48,903 nt of DNA from Zygnema cylindricum (lineage: Eukaryota > Streptophyta > Zygnematophyceae > Zygnematales > Zygnemataceae): NCBI GenBank assembly GCA_037447655.1, contig JBBHKE010001378.1:898170-947072 (forward strand), given 5' to 3'. The translations under genes and the position numbers were made by a program. The notes under the pieces are model-generated. The model saw nothing but the letters and a program-made list of their open reading frames with translations. It searched no databases and was not told where the DNA came from. This document shows positions 38,481-48,509 of this stretch, in pieces. The first letter of the stretch is position 1. The number at the start of each line of letters is the position of its first letter.

Positions 38481-39494
38481 GTAAATATGATGGTCCTTAT
38501 TCTGTGGGCCTATACGAGGCCGAAGATCGGGTGGTTCCGAAAGGATAATCGAGATTATCCTAATCGGTGGGCATAAAAATGATAAAACCAAATGACGACC
38601 AGATAGCAAAATCGATCTATACGAGATGTTTCAGTGCCAGCCCACACCACTCACTTGTCCAATCAGCCAATCAATCTCTAACAAGTCCTCAATGGCCAGA
38701 TCTATCAGGAAGTCGTATTACCAAAACCTTCTTCCCTGCAAATAAGGGGACAAGGCCGAAGGGCTAGATCTATAAAGGCAAATAACTTACTATCCAAACA
38801 CTCCCAAGTGCAGATCTAAAGTGGCACAATCCACAAAAGAGCTAACCAATGCCTCCAACGGCAAGATCTATCAAAGAAATCCCACACCGGGCACAGCAAA
38901 CTTCTCCAAGGGTACTCAGGGCCAGATAGCAAGCATGGAAAGCTGGACAAATACAATGCTCAATACAAGTGGATTAACACTAATCCACTCCAAACACGAT
39001 CCTTCTATATGATCAATTGACTTCCTTAGCACGCGCCTGTACGCGCAAGGCATCGTGATACTTACATAACACTCTTAGCAATCTGGTGATTGCCAAGGGT
39101 GAACTGCGGTTCTTCGCTACAACCGAAGTTTTACAGAGCTCCAAAAATGGGATCCGCTCGACTAACTCCACTCTTTAGTGAAGTATGTCTCAATGAGAGC
39201 AAATGATGCCCCTTATATGTAGCCAAAAAATGGAGGAAACACAAACCAAATACTTAAGTTAGTGTAGTATATCGTTGGCCGAAAATTAGCCAATAAGATA
39301 AAAACGTCAACCAAGAAGCAAATGGTAATTATAAATGTAAAGCTAGTTATAGATTTTTTGTAGAAATGTATCCATAAATATATATTTTTGATTTTTTAAA
39401 TATTTTTGTTTTTTTTCTTTAAAATTAAAAAAAAACCGAAATTGGAATAAAACAAACAAGCGAGAAAAGAAAGATAAAATTTTCAAATTGATGG
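38481..39494 (-). other. GypC leader and likely rest of the 5' LTR
   Basis: Holds a TATA-like sequence on the minus strand (CATATAAGGGG, near 39211-39221), consistent with the 5' LTR continuing left of 39495. Repeated GATCTATC/GATCTATA motifs occur at about 38612, 38699, 38767 and 38864. A PBS could not be fixed. The AT-rich part 39320-39490 resembles block R1 only loosely. Confidence 0.45.
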
Positions 39495-40899
39495 ATACTA
39501 AGCCGATGGATGACCACTAGGCCCCACGGACTATTTATATTCCTTGCAGGAGTTATCTTATCGAGAATAATCTGAATTTATACTTAAATAAAACAAATCA
39601 AAGCACAAGCACACGAGAAAGACAAACAACAACTGAAAATGACAATATGCCCGACACTTATGAGGTTTGAGATAGCCAAACTCAAAAGATGTGCATAAGC
39701 CAAATAGAAATAAATACACAACTACAATAAATAAAAACAACAAATCAATAATCCCAACATGCAACTTCCACACAAATTAAAGTTCCATTTCAGCCGAGAA
39801 AAGAAGTTTGTGTCGTGAGAACGCGGTCGAAATCCACTCAAAAGAACGAGAGAAGTGAAAGGAAACCATGTAGGTCTTGGCCGAAGCCGTATAGATTAAT
39901 ATGTAAGGCTTTAAAAGATATTGATAATGTAATAGAAAACTAGACGCTTCACGCAAAGGCACAAAATCGCCTCTAAGCTGTCCGGACAATTTTACAAATA
40001 AAAAGATGGTTGCAGAAAATCCTCAATAATGAAAATAAATCAATAAATAAATAAATAATTTCCTGCACTTGAAAATTGTGACCAGGAAATAATCTAAAAT
40101 GAACTAAGTAACCAAAACTACGCCTAGCGAAAACAGGCTAATCAGAGTACAACATGCTATGTAAGTATTTGGGTCTAGTTTGGATTCAGCCAATAGGAAG
40201 CCGAAATCCTATGCCTTACGTTACATAATCTATAACCCACGGATTAAAACCCTTCCTATCTATATATGAATGCGTGAACCTCCAAATGGTTCACGACTTA
40301 AAATAGTCCAATCACGTCGCTTCGTCAGAAATGACAGTCGCTTTGTCTGTCCCACGCGTCAACGGTCTAGATGTCACCTTTCGAAACTGTATATTTCCGC
40401 ATCGACGATCGAGATGCTCCCTCGCGTGAAATGATTCAAAATTGTCGTCAGCCGGGATTTTGGGAAATGAAAGTAGGTACGATAGGACTGAAGGTACGGT
40501 CAAATTTGTAGTCGCAAGAATTCTGGGTAATGTAAGTCGTACGGTCGACGAAAAATAATCGAATCCATCGTCGGCGAAAATAGTGGAAGATATATAGTGT
40601 ACGGTAAGTTTATTTGTACCAACGTAAATTCGGAAATGAGTCGTCAACGGAAAATTCGGGAAAAATAAATAAGTACGGTCGACTTGAAACGGCACGATTC
40701 AGTGTCGTTGGAAATCCCGTAAAGTATAAGTCGTACGGTACAAGTCGTTGCGGGAATCTCGGGAACTATATGTAGTACTGTACAACTCGTACGGTCTTGC
40801 GAAACCCAAATAGCACCCAAATATAAATTAATGTGGCGGCTGCCCGTCCTAACACCAAAAAATAAATAATTAAAATGGCCGACGAGATGCGGCATTACA
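39495..40899 (-). repeat. GypC 5' LTR body
   Basis: 1405 bp matching 8768-10171 at about 97-98% by eye. Minus start TGTAATGCCGC at 40899. Contains the GTAC cluster (about 40480-40790). Confidence 0.9.
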
Positions 40900-40903
40900 T
40901 TGT
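40900..40903. repeat. GypC TSD, right (TTGT)
   Basis: Matches 8573-8576. Confidence 0.7.
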
Positions 40904-41600
40904 TTTTAGGAAGTAGACTCTAGATTATCTAGACCAGTCATCGGTTATTGTCAACATAAACCTCTTTTCTCCAACCGAAGGTACTTTTGCAGGTCCCCCT
41001 ATATCTGTGTGTACTAGATCTAGCACTTTCTCACCTTTATATGTGGCGGCTTTGGGAAAGGGAAGTCTGTGAGCCTTACCTTGAGCACAACCACTACAAT
41101 TATCCATCATTTCATTATCCCCAAACTGAATGCCTTCCGCTACACCGAGCTTTTTCATTTCCCTCAACCTATCAAAATGCATATGCCCCAATCGCTTATG
41201 CCAAATCATCAACTTTGGAACACCAACATAGTACACATTCTTTTTTTCATTACTCACGTTAAGCCTAAACATTCTTTGGCTACCCTTATCTGCTGTGAAC
41301 TAGAAGTCATCCCCATACTTAGTTGTAAAGACTCCCTTTCTAGTGAAGGTATCAAACTCTTTATCATCTAACACAGACGTACAGACAAGATTTTTACTCA
41401 GTTGAAAAATGTAGAGTACATCTGAGAAGGTGAGTATAGAAGTCTTTCCCTCCACTAAAACTTTGAGATCTACCGACCCCACTAGATCTGTTGTAACCAC
41501 TCTCCCATCCCCATACTCTATCTCTACAGTAGGGATTTTTCTTAGCTTAGTAAAGAGGTGCTTATCACGACACATATGCATGGATGCATATGAGTCGATA
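40904..41600 (-). pseudogene. CopB protease C-terminus, GAG-pre-integrase and integrase start
   Basis: 40925-41272: L-M-I-W-H-K-R-L-G-H-M-H, C-S-G-C-A-Q-G-K (metal site), L-V-H-T-D-I-G-G-P-A-K, T-I-T-D-D-W-S-R (first catalytic Asp of integrase), then a stop, S-R-V-Y-F-L-K and the GypC insertion. 41300-41560: V-E-I-E-Y-G-D-G-R, L-V-G-S-V-D-L. A stop near 41300 separates the frames. The W of D-I-W-G-P is Gly here. Confidence 0.85.
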
Positions 41601-42112
41601 ATCCATCTTTTTTGTGGAGCTTCCCGAATTGCTCTGAGAGCACACTTCTGTTTTTGAGGGATCTCCTTCTCTTCTACACTCTCGTCAACAAGAAGCTCCT
41701 CATCCTCCTCCTCAGAGGACTCGTCCTCGGTCTCTCCTCTCACTTTTGTGAGCACAAGTGCCTTCTTCTTCCCTCCAGAAAAACTCCCTCCACGGTTCTC
41801 TTGGAGCCTCAGCTCCGACAGCTTGACACAATCCGCTATGAAGTGTCCCAACTTTTTGCAAAAATGACAAAGACCCTTTGGGGGCCTCGGTCCTCCAGAC
41901 TCATCTCTCTATCGGTTTCCTCTTGCAGCTAGAGCTTGTATGCTCTTTCCCAATCTCCTAATCTCAATTGTGTTCTCCTGCACAAGTATCATTCGGACCA
42001 CTGTATCCCACTTCCATTGACTGTCAGTTATTTCCTGTAATCGGTACACTATCTTTTTATACTTGTCGGGTAGCTTCATCATGAGAGTGTTACCTTTCAT
42101 CTTCATTGTACC
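41560..42112 (-). pseudogene. CopB Gag C-terminus and protease active site
   Basis: 41909-42110 encodes K-G-N-T-L-M-M-K-L-P-D-K-Y-K-K-I-V, the Gag C-terminal domain. Near 41840-41880 the knuckle C-H-F-C-K-K-L-G-H-F-I-A-D-C is complete. The protease motif reads W-I-I-D-S-Y-A-S-M-H-M-C, with Tyr where the active-site Gly should be. An acidic stretch (E-D-E-S-S-E-E-E-D-E-E) lies between them. Confidence 0.82.
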
Positions 42113-43161
42113 TGAAATTCTATGGGCTCCATTGCCCACAGAATTCGCAGATCCAAAAGAAGCTAATGTAGATAGTGCCGACTCCAAGTTGTTATAAACC
42201 CAAACGAATGATCCCTTGACAATCAAAACCCCAATATAGCTTCACCCCTGTGAAGATAAGACCTTCTGTGTGATCAGTTCCACCACAGAATGCAAAGCTT
42301 GAATATGTGTTTTGGACAATATTCTTCACTTTGACTTTCCCACTGAATAAGTGCCTTCCTGGCACGCAAAAAACTCTGACCGACTACACCATTGTGTAGC
42401 CTAGACTCCCTTGAATCTGCAGCAAAGCGAATCACTGAATTTGCTCACCCGAGCATTAAGTTATGGCAGGTCAAAGATGACTTTTATAGTTACAAGCTCC
42501 CTAGGAGAGAGGTACCTAAATATCACTAAGTCTTGGTCTGCCTACTCACGACTACCTACTACTAAACCCTAGTCCAATAACAACACTATATTGTACAAGA
42601 AGGTACGGTAGTCGATGTACTTATTGTACGGCCATTGTACGATATAGTCGACAAGGTGACATTTGCCAAATCGGGAGCCATGGTTTCTCCTCCCATCTTC
42701 TCCGGTATCAAATAATGTGGCGCCACGTGGCACTGCGTGACGCTATCCTCAAAGGCCGCCGAAAGCTTATTGTGGGTGGCGGCTGTAATGGTGGCCATCC
42801 GATCAGTTGTATTTATACAGCTTCGATTCCCTTCCATGCATGAATTGATTAATGCACGTTTTCGTTAGTCTGCTGCGAATTAGTCCTTTAAATCAATAGA
42901 TAAATATGCGTGAAACATTGCATGTGTATCGTTTCGGTATTGCCTTAATGGATAAGGCGTAGGTCTACATAGTATTCTGCAAACCCCGGTTCAAATCTGG
43001 CCAGATGCATTATTTTGCTAAAACTAGTAAAATACCTTCTAATTCATTCTGCCTCCTTCTAAATGACGCAGCAGCCATGGCCTGCCTTTGGTCCTCTCTT
43101 TCTCTCTCTTTACATTCTAACTAAAATATAGAAGTGAACTATTAATTACCTTTTTCCAACA
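42113..43161 (-). repeat. foreign C1 LTR inside CopB Gag, no TSD
   Basis: 1049 bp, minus start TGTTGGAAAAAGG at 43161, end TAGAATTTCA at 42113. Landmarks: CCATGGC (43076-43082), antisense tRNA-like unit, GCCACGTGGCAC (42722-42733), GTAC cluster 42595-42645, CCAATAAC. Flanks GTACC and CTCTA do not match. It replaces about 15 Gag codons. Confidence 0.8.
42930..43020 (+). other. tRNA-like Pol III-type unit in foreign LTR (antisense)
   Basis: The most tRNA-like of the set. D-arm GCCTTA-ATGGA-TAAGGC is a perfect 6-bp stem, A-box TGGATAAGGCG, T-arm CCGG-TTCAAAT-CTGG, B-box GGTTCAAATCT (42988-42998), TTTT at 43014-43017. D-arm resembles tRNA-Arg types. Anticodon arm poor; no anticodon assigned. Confidence 0.65.
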
Positions 43162-43251
43162 CTCTATTTATTTTTATAATACAGACCTAGAAAATACATA
43201 AATTTCCACAGTACTTATCCACCCAGCACTCTCTATCTACATATTCTAACA
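43162..43251. other. short unexplained segment between LTR and CopB Gag
   Basis: 90 bp containing CTAGAAAATAC (shared with U3 starts of C1 LTRs) and ending TATTCTAACA. Possibly the edge of another LTR involved in the recombination that left the LTR at 42113. Confidence 0.4.
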
Positions 43252-43779
43252 AGAGATATCATTACAATAGTCTACCATCTTTCCCCCTTTATAAGTATAA
43301 TTCCCTAACTTTTGTTCAACTAATTGGAGCTCTTCAATAGTATCAGCTGTATAGATTTCCACCAAACTCACCCACAACTCCTCGGCCTTGTAAATATGAA
43401 GATAGGGGGTTGCCAAGGCCTGAGTGAGGTGTCTAAGAATGAAGTTTTTGGCATCCATGTTGATGTTTTCCCACGCTTGGGTATGGTTCTCTGCGGTCTT
43501 CACGGCTGCCGCTCCGAGTGCCGTGGTAATATGAGCAAGAGGCGTCTCCTTCTCTTTCCCCTTTTCGGACACACTGTTGTCCCCATCATCTACCTCCTCT
43601 GCCGCAGCAGGTGCTGCTGGAGAAAACCTTATTCCACCAAACCCTGGTGGATTTTCCTGAGGTGGACGTTTCACTTGTCCAATAACAATACCCCAGTATC
43701 GTTTTTTCGCAAAAAAACCCCCATCATCGTGACTTCCCAATAGATGAACCCATATCCATTGAAGGTGGGCACCCTAGAG
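43252..43779 (-). pseudogene. CopB Gag N-terminus
   Basis: From the PBS the minus strand reads V-M-C-P-P-S-R-V-P-T-F-N-G, Y-W-E-V-T-M-M-G-V-F-L-R-K, then a frameshift into the 164-codon frame 43246-43740 (R-Y-W-G-I-V-I-G-Q-V, Q-A-L-A-T-P-Y-L-H, A-E-E-L-W-V-S-L-V-E-I-Y, K-G-G-K-M-V-D-Y-C-N). The frame ends at the foreign sequence at 43251. Confidence 0.82.
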
Positions 43780-43794
43780 GGTGGGCACATAACC
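43780..43794 (-). other. CopB half-tRNA primer-binding site
   Basis: Plus strand GGTGGGCACATAACC, 14 of 15 matches to the plant initiator tRNA-Met anticodon arm, abutting the LTR at 43795. Confidence 0.82.
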
Positions 43795-44811
43795 TACAAT
43801 TATGTGTCCTCCATTAGACTACACAATTCATGAACCCTCTAGTTAGTTTTTAGCTAACCCACTTTAAGCCACAGCCACTACTGCCCAAGTAGACAAATTG
43901 ACAGTCTGACTGCACCCTTGTGTAATCTGGACTTTATTGAGTCCGAGCAAAAAAATTCACTGAAAACGGCCAACCAATCGATAAGTTATGAAGTGGCAAA
44001 GATGCCAAGTTTATACAAAACTCTCTAAGGGAGAGAGATCCCTACATACCAAATTTTCTAAGTTCTAAACCCCTCTCACAATCCCTATCTACTTACGTAA
44101 TAACCAATCACACGACTGTAAAGTACAGAAAGGTACTACCGCCGATGTACTTTCTGTACGGCCTGTGTACGGCAAGGCCATTGGATGGACTCATTTCTTT
44201 GTCTCACTCGTCCTTATGCTCCCCGAGATTCCTGCTGTTCAATGTTATCTCACCACGTGGCGCTAGGTCACGTCACGCCAAAAATCCGCCAAAGCGGCAA
44301 TTCCGCGATCTCGGGGATGATACGCACCGTCGGATCAAAACCGGCTTTCAATATTAGTCGTTGAATCAAATGTCCGGTTCATTGGTTTCGAGTATGACTT
44401 GTCCTACACTATTTTTAGGAATCTCTATGTAATCTATCCGTCATTTAGTTATTTAGATTAGATCCTCGAAACAACATTTAAATAAATATCACACCTCATA
44501 TTTTGTAACGGACTTCTACGACAGACCGGTTAGAGCTGACGGCTACGCCTCGCTCTGTCGGTCGGAGGTTCGAGTCCTGTCGGACTTAACCTTTTGTTGA
44601 GAGTGACATAAGTCACTCTTTTGTCCTGCCTGTTGAACTGAAGACAGCCAAGACAGCCATGGCTCAACCACTCTCTCTATTTTTCAGTGACTATAACAAG
44701 TATGCTGGCTAGAGAGAGGAGGTGGAGGCAGGTTGTCCGCTCTTTTCTTTTTCCTATTTTACTGATCTATTTAGACCTAGAAAATACCCTATAAATCTAG
44801 TAATTTCAACA
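43795..44811 (-). repeat. CopB 5' LTR
   Basis: 1017 bp, partner of 4817-5824. TGTTGAAATTAC start at 44811. Same motif order, with CCACGTGGCGC near 44255 and a GTAC cluster at 44122-44171. Confidence 0.9.
44515..44598 (+). other. tRNA-like Pol III-type unit in CopB 5' LTR (antisense)
   Basis: Plus strand, opposite to the LTR: A-box region CGGTTAGAGCTGACGG, canonical B box GGTTCGAGTCC (44567-44577), TTTT at about 44592. Hairpin ACAGA..TCTGT with inner GAGC/GCTC. It differs from the 3' LTR copy at about ten positions in 74, more than the surrounding LTR. Confidence 0.65.
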
Positions 44812-44816
44812 AGGTT
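44812..44816. repeat. CopB TSD, right (AGGTT)
   Basis: Matches 4812-4816. Confidence 0.85.
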
Positions 44817-44900
44817 TTTATCAACTTGGAGTCGGCACTATCTTGATAAACTTCTTTGGATTTGCGATTTCTGTGGGGAAATGCAACCCATAGAATTTCC
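44817..44900 (+). repeat. CopA 5' LTR, last 84 bp
   Basis: TTTATCAACTTGGAGTCGGC onward matches 47768-47850 of the 3' LTR. Includes the CopA Gag start codon at 44881. Confidence 0.85.
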
Positions 44901-45261
44901 GATTATGGGCCCAGCATCTAGGGTGCCTATGTTTGATGGAACAGTCTTCACTTATTGGGAATTTATGATGGAGGGATTGCTTTTCGAAAAGCGCTTATGG
45001 GGAATTGTTCCGGGACAAGTGAGGTGTCCGCCACCGAGCTTCGGTGGAACTCACTATGAAGATTCATCTGGGGCTTCCCAGAAAACAAATCGGAGTTCAG
45101 ATGCAACAGAAGGTGAAGGGAAAATCAATGGAATGGAAGGGGGAAAAGGGAAGAAGGGTAAAGGAACACCTATGGTGATGGGAGCTAGGCTCTCGCTTAG
45201 AGCCGTACCGCTTAAGTTTCAATTGTACAAAAAAATAGAAAAAATGAGAAATACATTTTGA
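44881..45261 (+). pseudogene. CopA Gag N-terminus
   Basis: ATG at 44881, 20 bp inside the LTR, reads M-Q-P-I-E-F-P-I-M-G-P-A-S-R-V-P-M-F-D-G and goes through the PBS, then Y-W-E-F-M-M-E-G-L-L-F-E-K-R-L-W-G-I-V-P-G-Q-V. After about 60 codons it becomes a Gly/Lys-rich stretch and stops at 45261 without zinc knuckle. Truncated Gag, about 127 codons. A Met 53 codons upstream in the same frame lies in CopB LTR and is not real. Confidence 0.8.
44901..44914 (+). other. CopA half-tRNA primer-binding site
   Basis: GATTATGGGCCCAG: 11-base core TTATGGGCCCA complementary to the initiator tRNA anticodon loop. After it comes GC rather than the CC of the other elements. Confidence 0.75.
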
Positions 45262-45954
45262 GTCATCATCAAATTTAGGATGTACTATATGCTGTCATCT
45301 TGTGTTCTTCGACCCACGGCCACGCCAAAATATGTCATCTTCAAACTTTTCTTTAAAAAACAGGGAAGATGTGTTTTAAAACAAAGTATATGCGAAAAGC
45401 AAATAGGAACAAATTCTCACACGTGTAAACATTTCTACACAAATTTCAAACGAATTCAATCGACGGCAAAAGGTACACTATTCGTGATATTTTGTCCGTT
45501 TGCGTTCAAGTATGACGAGGTAAAGTACACAATTTGTTAAGTTTTGTCCATTTGAGCCAGGTACGGATTTTATTTTGCCAAGGGTGTCAAGATTTCGATG
45601 CCATTTCACGTCGAGCGGAGAAGCGACGCAAAGGCAAAATGCATCTTCTTCAACCGTGAAAGGGCACAGGCTGGAAGGCGGTACGTCTACAATGTCACAA
45701 AAACTCATGCGACGTCACAAATAGCTACAAAAAATAACGTGCGTCATCACAGATTGTAGACACTGAAAGCCGTCACGGGCTTTGTCAACGTATACAATCG
45801 TCACATATTTAAGTAATTATGTCGTTGTTACACATAAGGACACCCAAAATCCGGGTCCGCTGGATCTGCAGTAAAGGAAAAAGATTGTTCTCTAAGTTTC
45901 AAGTACATGGAGACGCACCCTTAGAAAGGAGAAAGTCCGATCCAAGATCTATAG
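45262..45954. other. non-coding remainder of CopA interior
   Basis: About 0.7 kb with short frames only (45280-45540 plus, 45478-45708 minus), no copia motif. GTCATC/GTCACA repeats occur near 45690-45800. May be captured sequence replacing pol. Confidence 0.4.
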
Positions 45955-46680
45955 TTGACAAAGGAAAAACAAAATATTGAGGATACTTTCATAGATATTT
46001 TGGAGAAAGAAAACTGGTCCAAAAAAGAGACTTCAACGAATTCCGAGGAAAGGGGAGAAGTAAATCTAAAAGAAGCCTCAAATGATAGAGGAGAAAAGGA
46101 AAATTTAATGAAAAGTTTAAAGAATGAGAAATATTTTTTGGGAATCAAAGTAGAAAGTGATAGTGGAAAGAATTCCATGGATCAAAAAGGGGAGAGTGAG
46201 AAAAGTGCAGAAAATGAGGTAATTATCATGGATAAATATATGAGTGGGGAAGATGTAGATTTTAGGAGAAACTTAGTGGGGACTCTTGAATTAAGGATAA
46301 ATTTGGGGGGTAATGGATTTGACATCACTAATGGGAGTGATGCCATTTATAAAGATTTTCCTGTAAAAGGGTCAACATCTGGGTATGTGTTGCAAAGTGG
46401 GAGTGGGCCTGGTTGTGGAACAGCAAGCCGGAAATCGGCTTTTGCTCGGATGAAAACGAGATGATGTGGAGAAAGTACTTGCTCCAAAAGCTCGGATTTA
46501 TGAAAAGTGGCATGCAAAATAAAACGTGTGATCAACAAGATGCAATTATTTTTTCGGCTCATCTAATACACATTTTTAAATATAAGGGTATTCACTTAAA
46601 GTTTTGTGAGAGGAAAAGAAAAAGAAGAAAAAACAGAGGGAGGGGAGGGAGAAGATTTTGTGTTTGTTGATTTGTTTTTG
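45955..46680 (+). pseudogene. CopA collapsed RT/RNase H remnant
   Basis: 170-codon frame 45955-46464: Glu/Lys/Asn-rich, then K-Y-F-L-G-I-K-V-E-S-D (RT region after YVDD), a large deletion, L-G-G-N-G-F-D-I-T and S-D-A-I-Y-K-D, G-S-T-S-G-Y-V-L (RNase H). In the next frame W-R-K-Y-L-L-Q-K-L-G-F-M and C-D-Q-Q-D-A. Intervening RT and active sites have been lost. Confidence 0.7.
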
Positions 46681-46775
46681 TTTAGTGGGAGCTGGCAGAA
46701 AAGTAGACTAGGGGGTTTTGTGTTTGTTGTTTTGTTTTTTAGTGGGAGTTGAAATTTAAAAGTGACTAAGAATAA

Positions 46776-46782
46776 AGGGGAG
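46776..46782 (+). other. CopA polypurine tract
   Basis: AGGGGAG (AATAAAGGGGAG) directly precedes the 3' LTR start at 46783. Confidence 0.8.
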
Positions 46783-47850
46783 TGTTGAAAAAGTAATTCT
46801 CATGTCACTAGTTTATTTCCTACACTATAAATAAAAGAGAGAGAGTAGACGCCACTCTAAGTCTATACACTCGTTGCAGTCACTAAGACTTAGGCAGCCA
46901 TGGCTGTCGTGAGGCAGTCAAGGAGACACACTAAAGAAGAACACAGATGTGCCTCTAACAAAAATGAATTTGTGACCCTAGTGGGATTTGAACCTAGATC
47001 TATGTATTCATATAGCCATTCGCCTTAACCACTAAGGCGTTGAAAAAACGATACATATATTGAGTTCGAATTGTGTCTTACCAATCTACATACTTCATTT
47101 CACATATTACGAAACAAAACGACGTCGAATTTAAACAGACGCGATTAATTGCGGATTGCAGATCGGACGGCTTACAGTGCAACCAAAGAACCGGAGTGGA
47201 CATTGGGCGGTTTGCAAGCTAAACTTCGGCAAATGACACGTGGCAAGCCATAATTGGACAACGAATATTAAATGGGGAGCAACTACGGCTCAGGAACTGA
47301 CACGCGTCAGCGTAGCGGCCATGCCGTACTTTGGTCGTACAAGAAGTACAGCGGTACTTGTACCTTTTTGTACCTTACAACCTTTTCATTGGCTAAGTAC
47401 ACTAGTAGTAGTTTCAGAGTGGGAGCTTAGGATTAGAAACATTTAGGTAGCCGCCTCTCTCCCAGAGTGCATCTGTTTATATAGGCCCTCTTTGGCCAGC
47501 CATAACTTAATGCCCAGGGGAGCAAATTGAGTAATTCTTTTTGCTACACTCAAAGGAGTCCAAGCTACATAGGGATGTAGTTGGTCAAAGATTTTTCTTG
47601 CCAGGGTGGCATCATTTATAAGGGAAATTCAAAGTGGGGGAATGTGTCCAAATACCCATATTCTAACTTTGCATTCTGTGGGGGAACTGAGCACACAGAA
47701 AGTCTTCTTTCATAGGGGTGAAGCTCTATCGGGGTTTTGACTGTCAAGGTGTCATTCATTTGAGTTTTTATCAACTTGGAGTCAACACTATCTAGATAAG
47801 CTTCTTTGGATATGCTATTTCTATGGGGAAATGGAGCTCATAGAATTTCA
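46783..47850 (+). repeat. CopA 3' LTR
   Basis: 1068 bp, TGTTGAAAAAGTAATTC to CATAGAATTTCA. Contains ACACGTGGCA (47236-47245), seven GTAC (47325-47401), CATTGGC, TATATAGG (near 47476), and the antisense tRNA-like unit. Confidence 0.9.
46955..47043 (-). other. tRNA-like Pol III-type unit in CopA 3' LTR (antisense)
   Basis: Minus strand A-box TGGTTAAGGCG (47021-47031), canonical B box GGTTCAAATCC (46984-46994), TTTTT about 20 nt further (near 46960). It keeps both boxes better than the 5' LTR copy. Confidence 0.62.
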
Positions 47851-47855
47851 ATATA
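47851..47855. repeat. CopA TSD, right (ATATA)
   Basis: Matches 3823-3827. Confidence 0.8.
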
Positions 47856-48509
47856 GGGTACATTAACTATTTAAATATGTACCCTTAGAGAAATTTATTT
47901 AACTAGGCCAACGTACCTTTAGCACATAGACGCGGTTATACATAGTACGGACAAGGGTACCGCACGGGACGAATATACCTCACATTTGTTTCAAACGCTA
48001 TAATTAAAAGCCAGTTTAGATCAAAAGGTCACAGTAGGAGCCGACATCGCGGAATGGGCGTTTTGGCGGTTTTTCGGTCACAGCCACACTAAGTGACACG
48101 TGGCACTACCTCATTAGCTTGCTGCATCTCCGGAGAGCACGAGAATGAGTCTGGATGTGGCAAGCGTTAACTCTTTTTCCATGTCGTAAAATGGTCGTAC
48201 ATAAAGTACACCTGCACCAATACCTTTTTGTACTTCATAGTGTTTTGATTAGTACAGTACTCTGGTAGTAGAGGGTTTAGAGAGGGGTTTAGGACTTAGC
48301 TAAATCTGAGGTAGCCGCCTCTCTCCCAGAGTGCTCTTGTACAAAAGGTCATATCTGACCATCCTTAATTTAGTGCTCGAGGAGCAAATCAAGTGATTCC
48401 TTTTGCTATTCACTCACGAAAGTCTTGTCTTCATAGGGTTGACGCTAGTTAAAGTCATTGTCTGAGAGGGTGCAATTATTCTTGGTGTAACCAAAGGGGG
48501 TTAGGGTTA
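47856..48509 (+). repeat. outermost C1 LTR, right part
   Basis: Continues the LTR of 3488-3827. Aligns with 13925-14530 of the solo LTR: TTTTGGCGGTTT (near 48059), ACACGTGGCA (48096-48105), GTAC cluster 48197-48261, 'gtagccgcctctctcccagagtgc' block, 'ggagcaaat'. Its end is not clear and is overlain by a second LTR at 48510. Confidence 0.65.

Noticed and set aside
42930-43020. Functional tRNA genes (all eight tRNA-like units)
   Set aside because: Acceptor and anticodon arms are imperfect or unassignable and all lie within LTRs; kept as tRNA-like units only.
44722-44880. Upstream start of CopA Gag at 44722
   Set aside because: That Met and the following codons lie in the inserted CopB LTR; the real ATG is at 44881.
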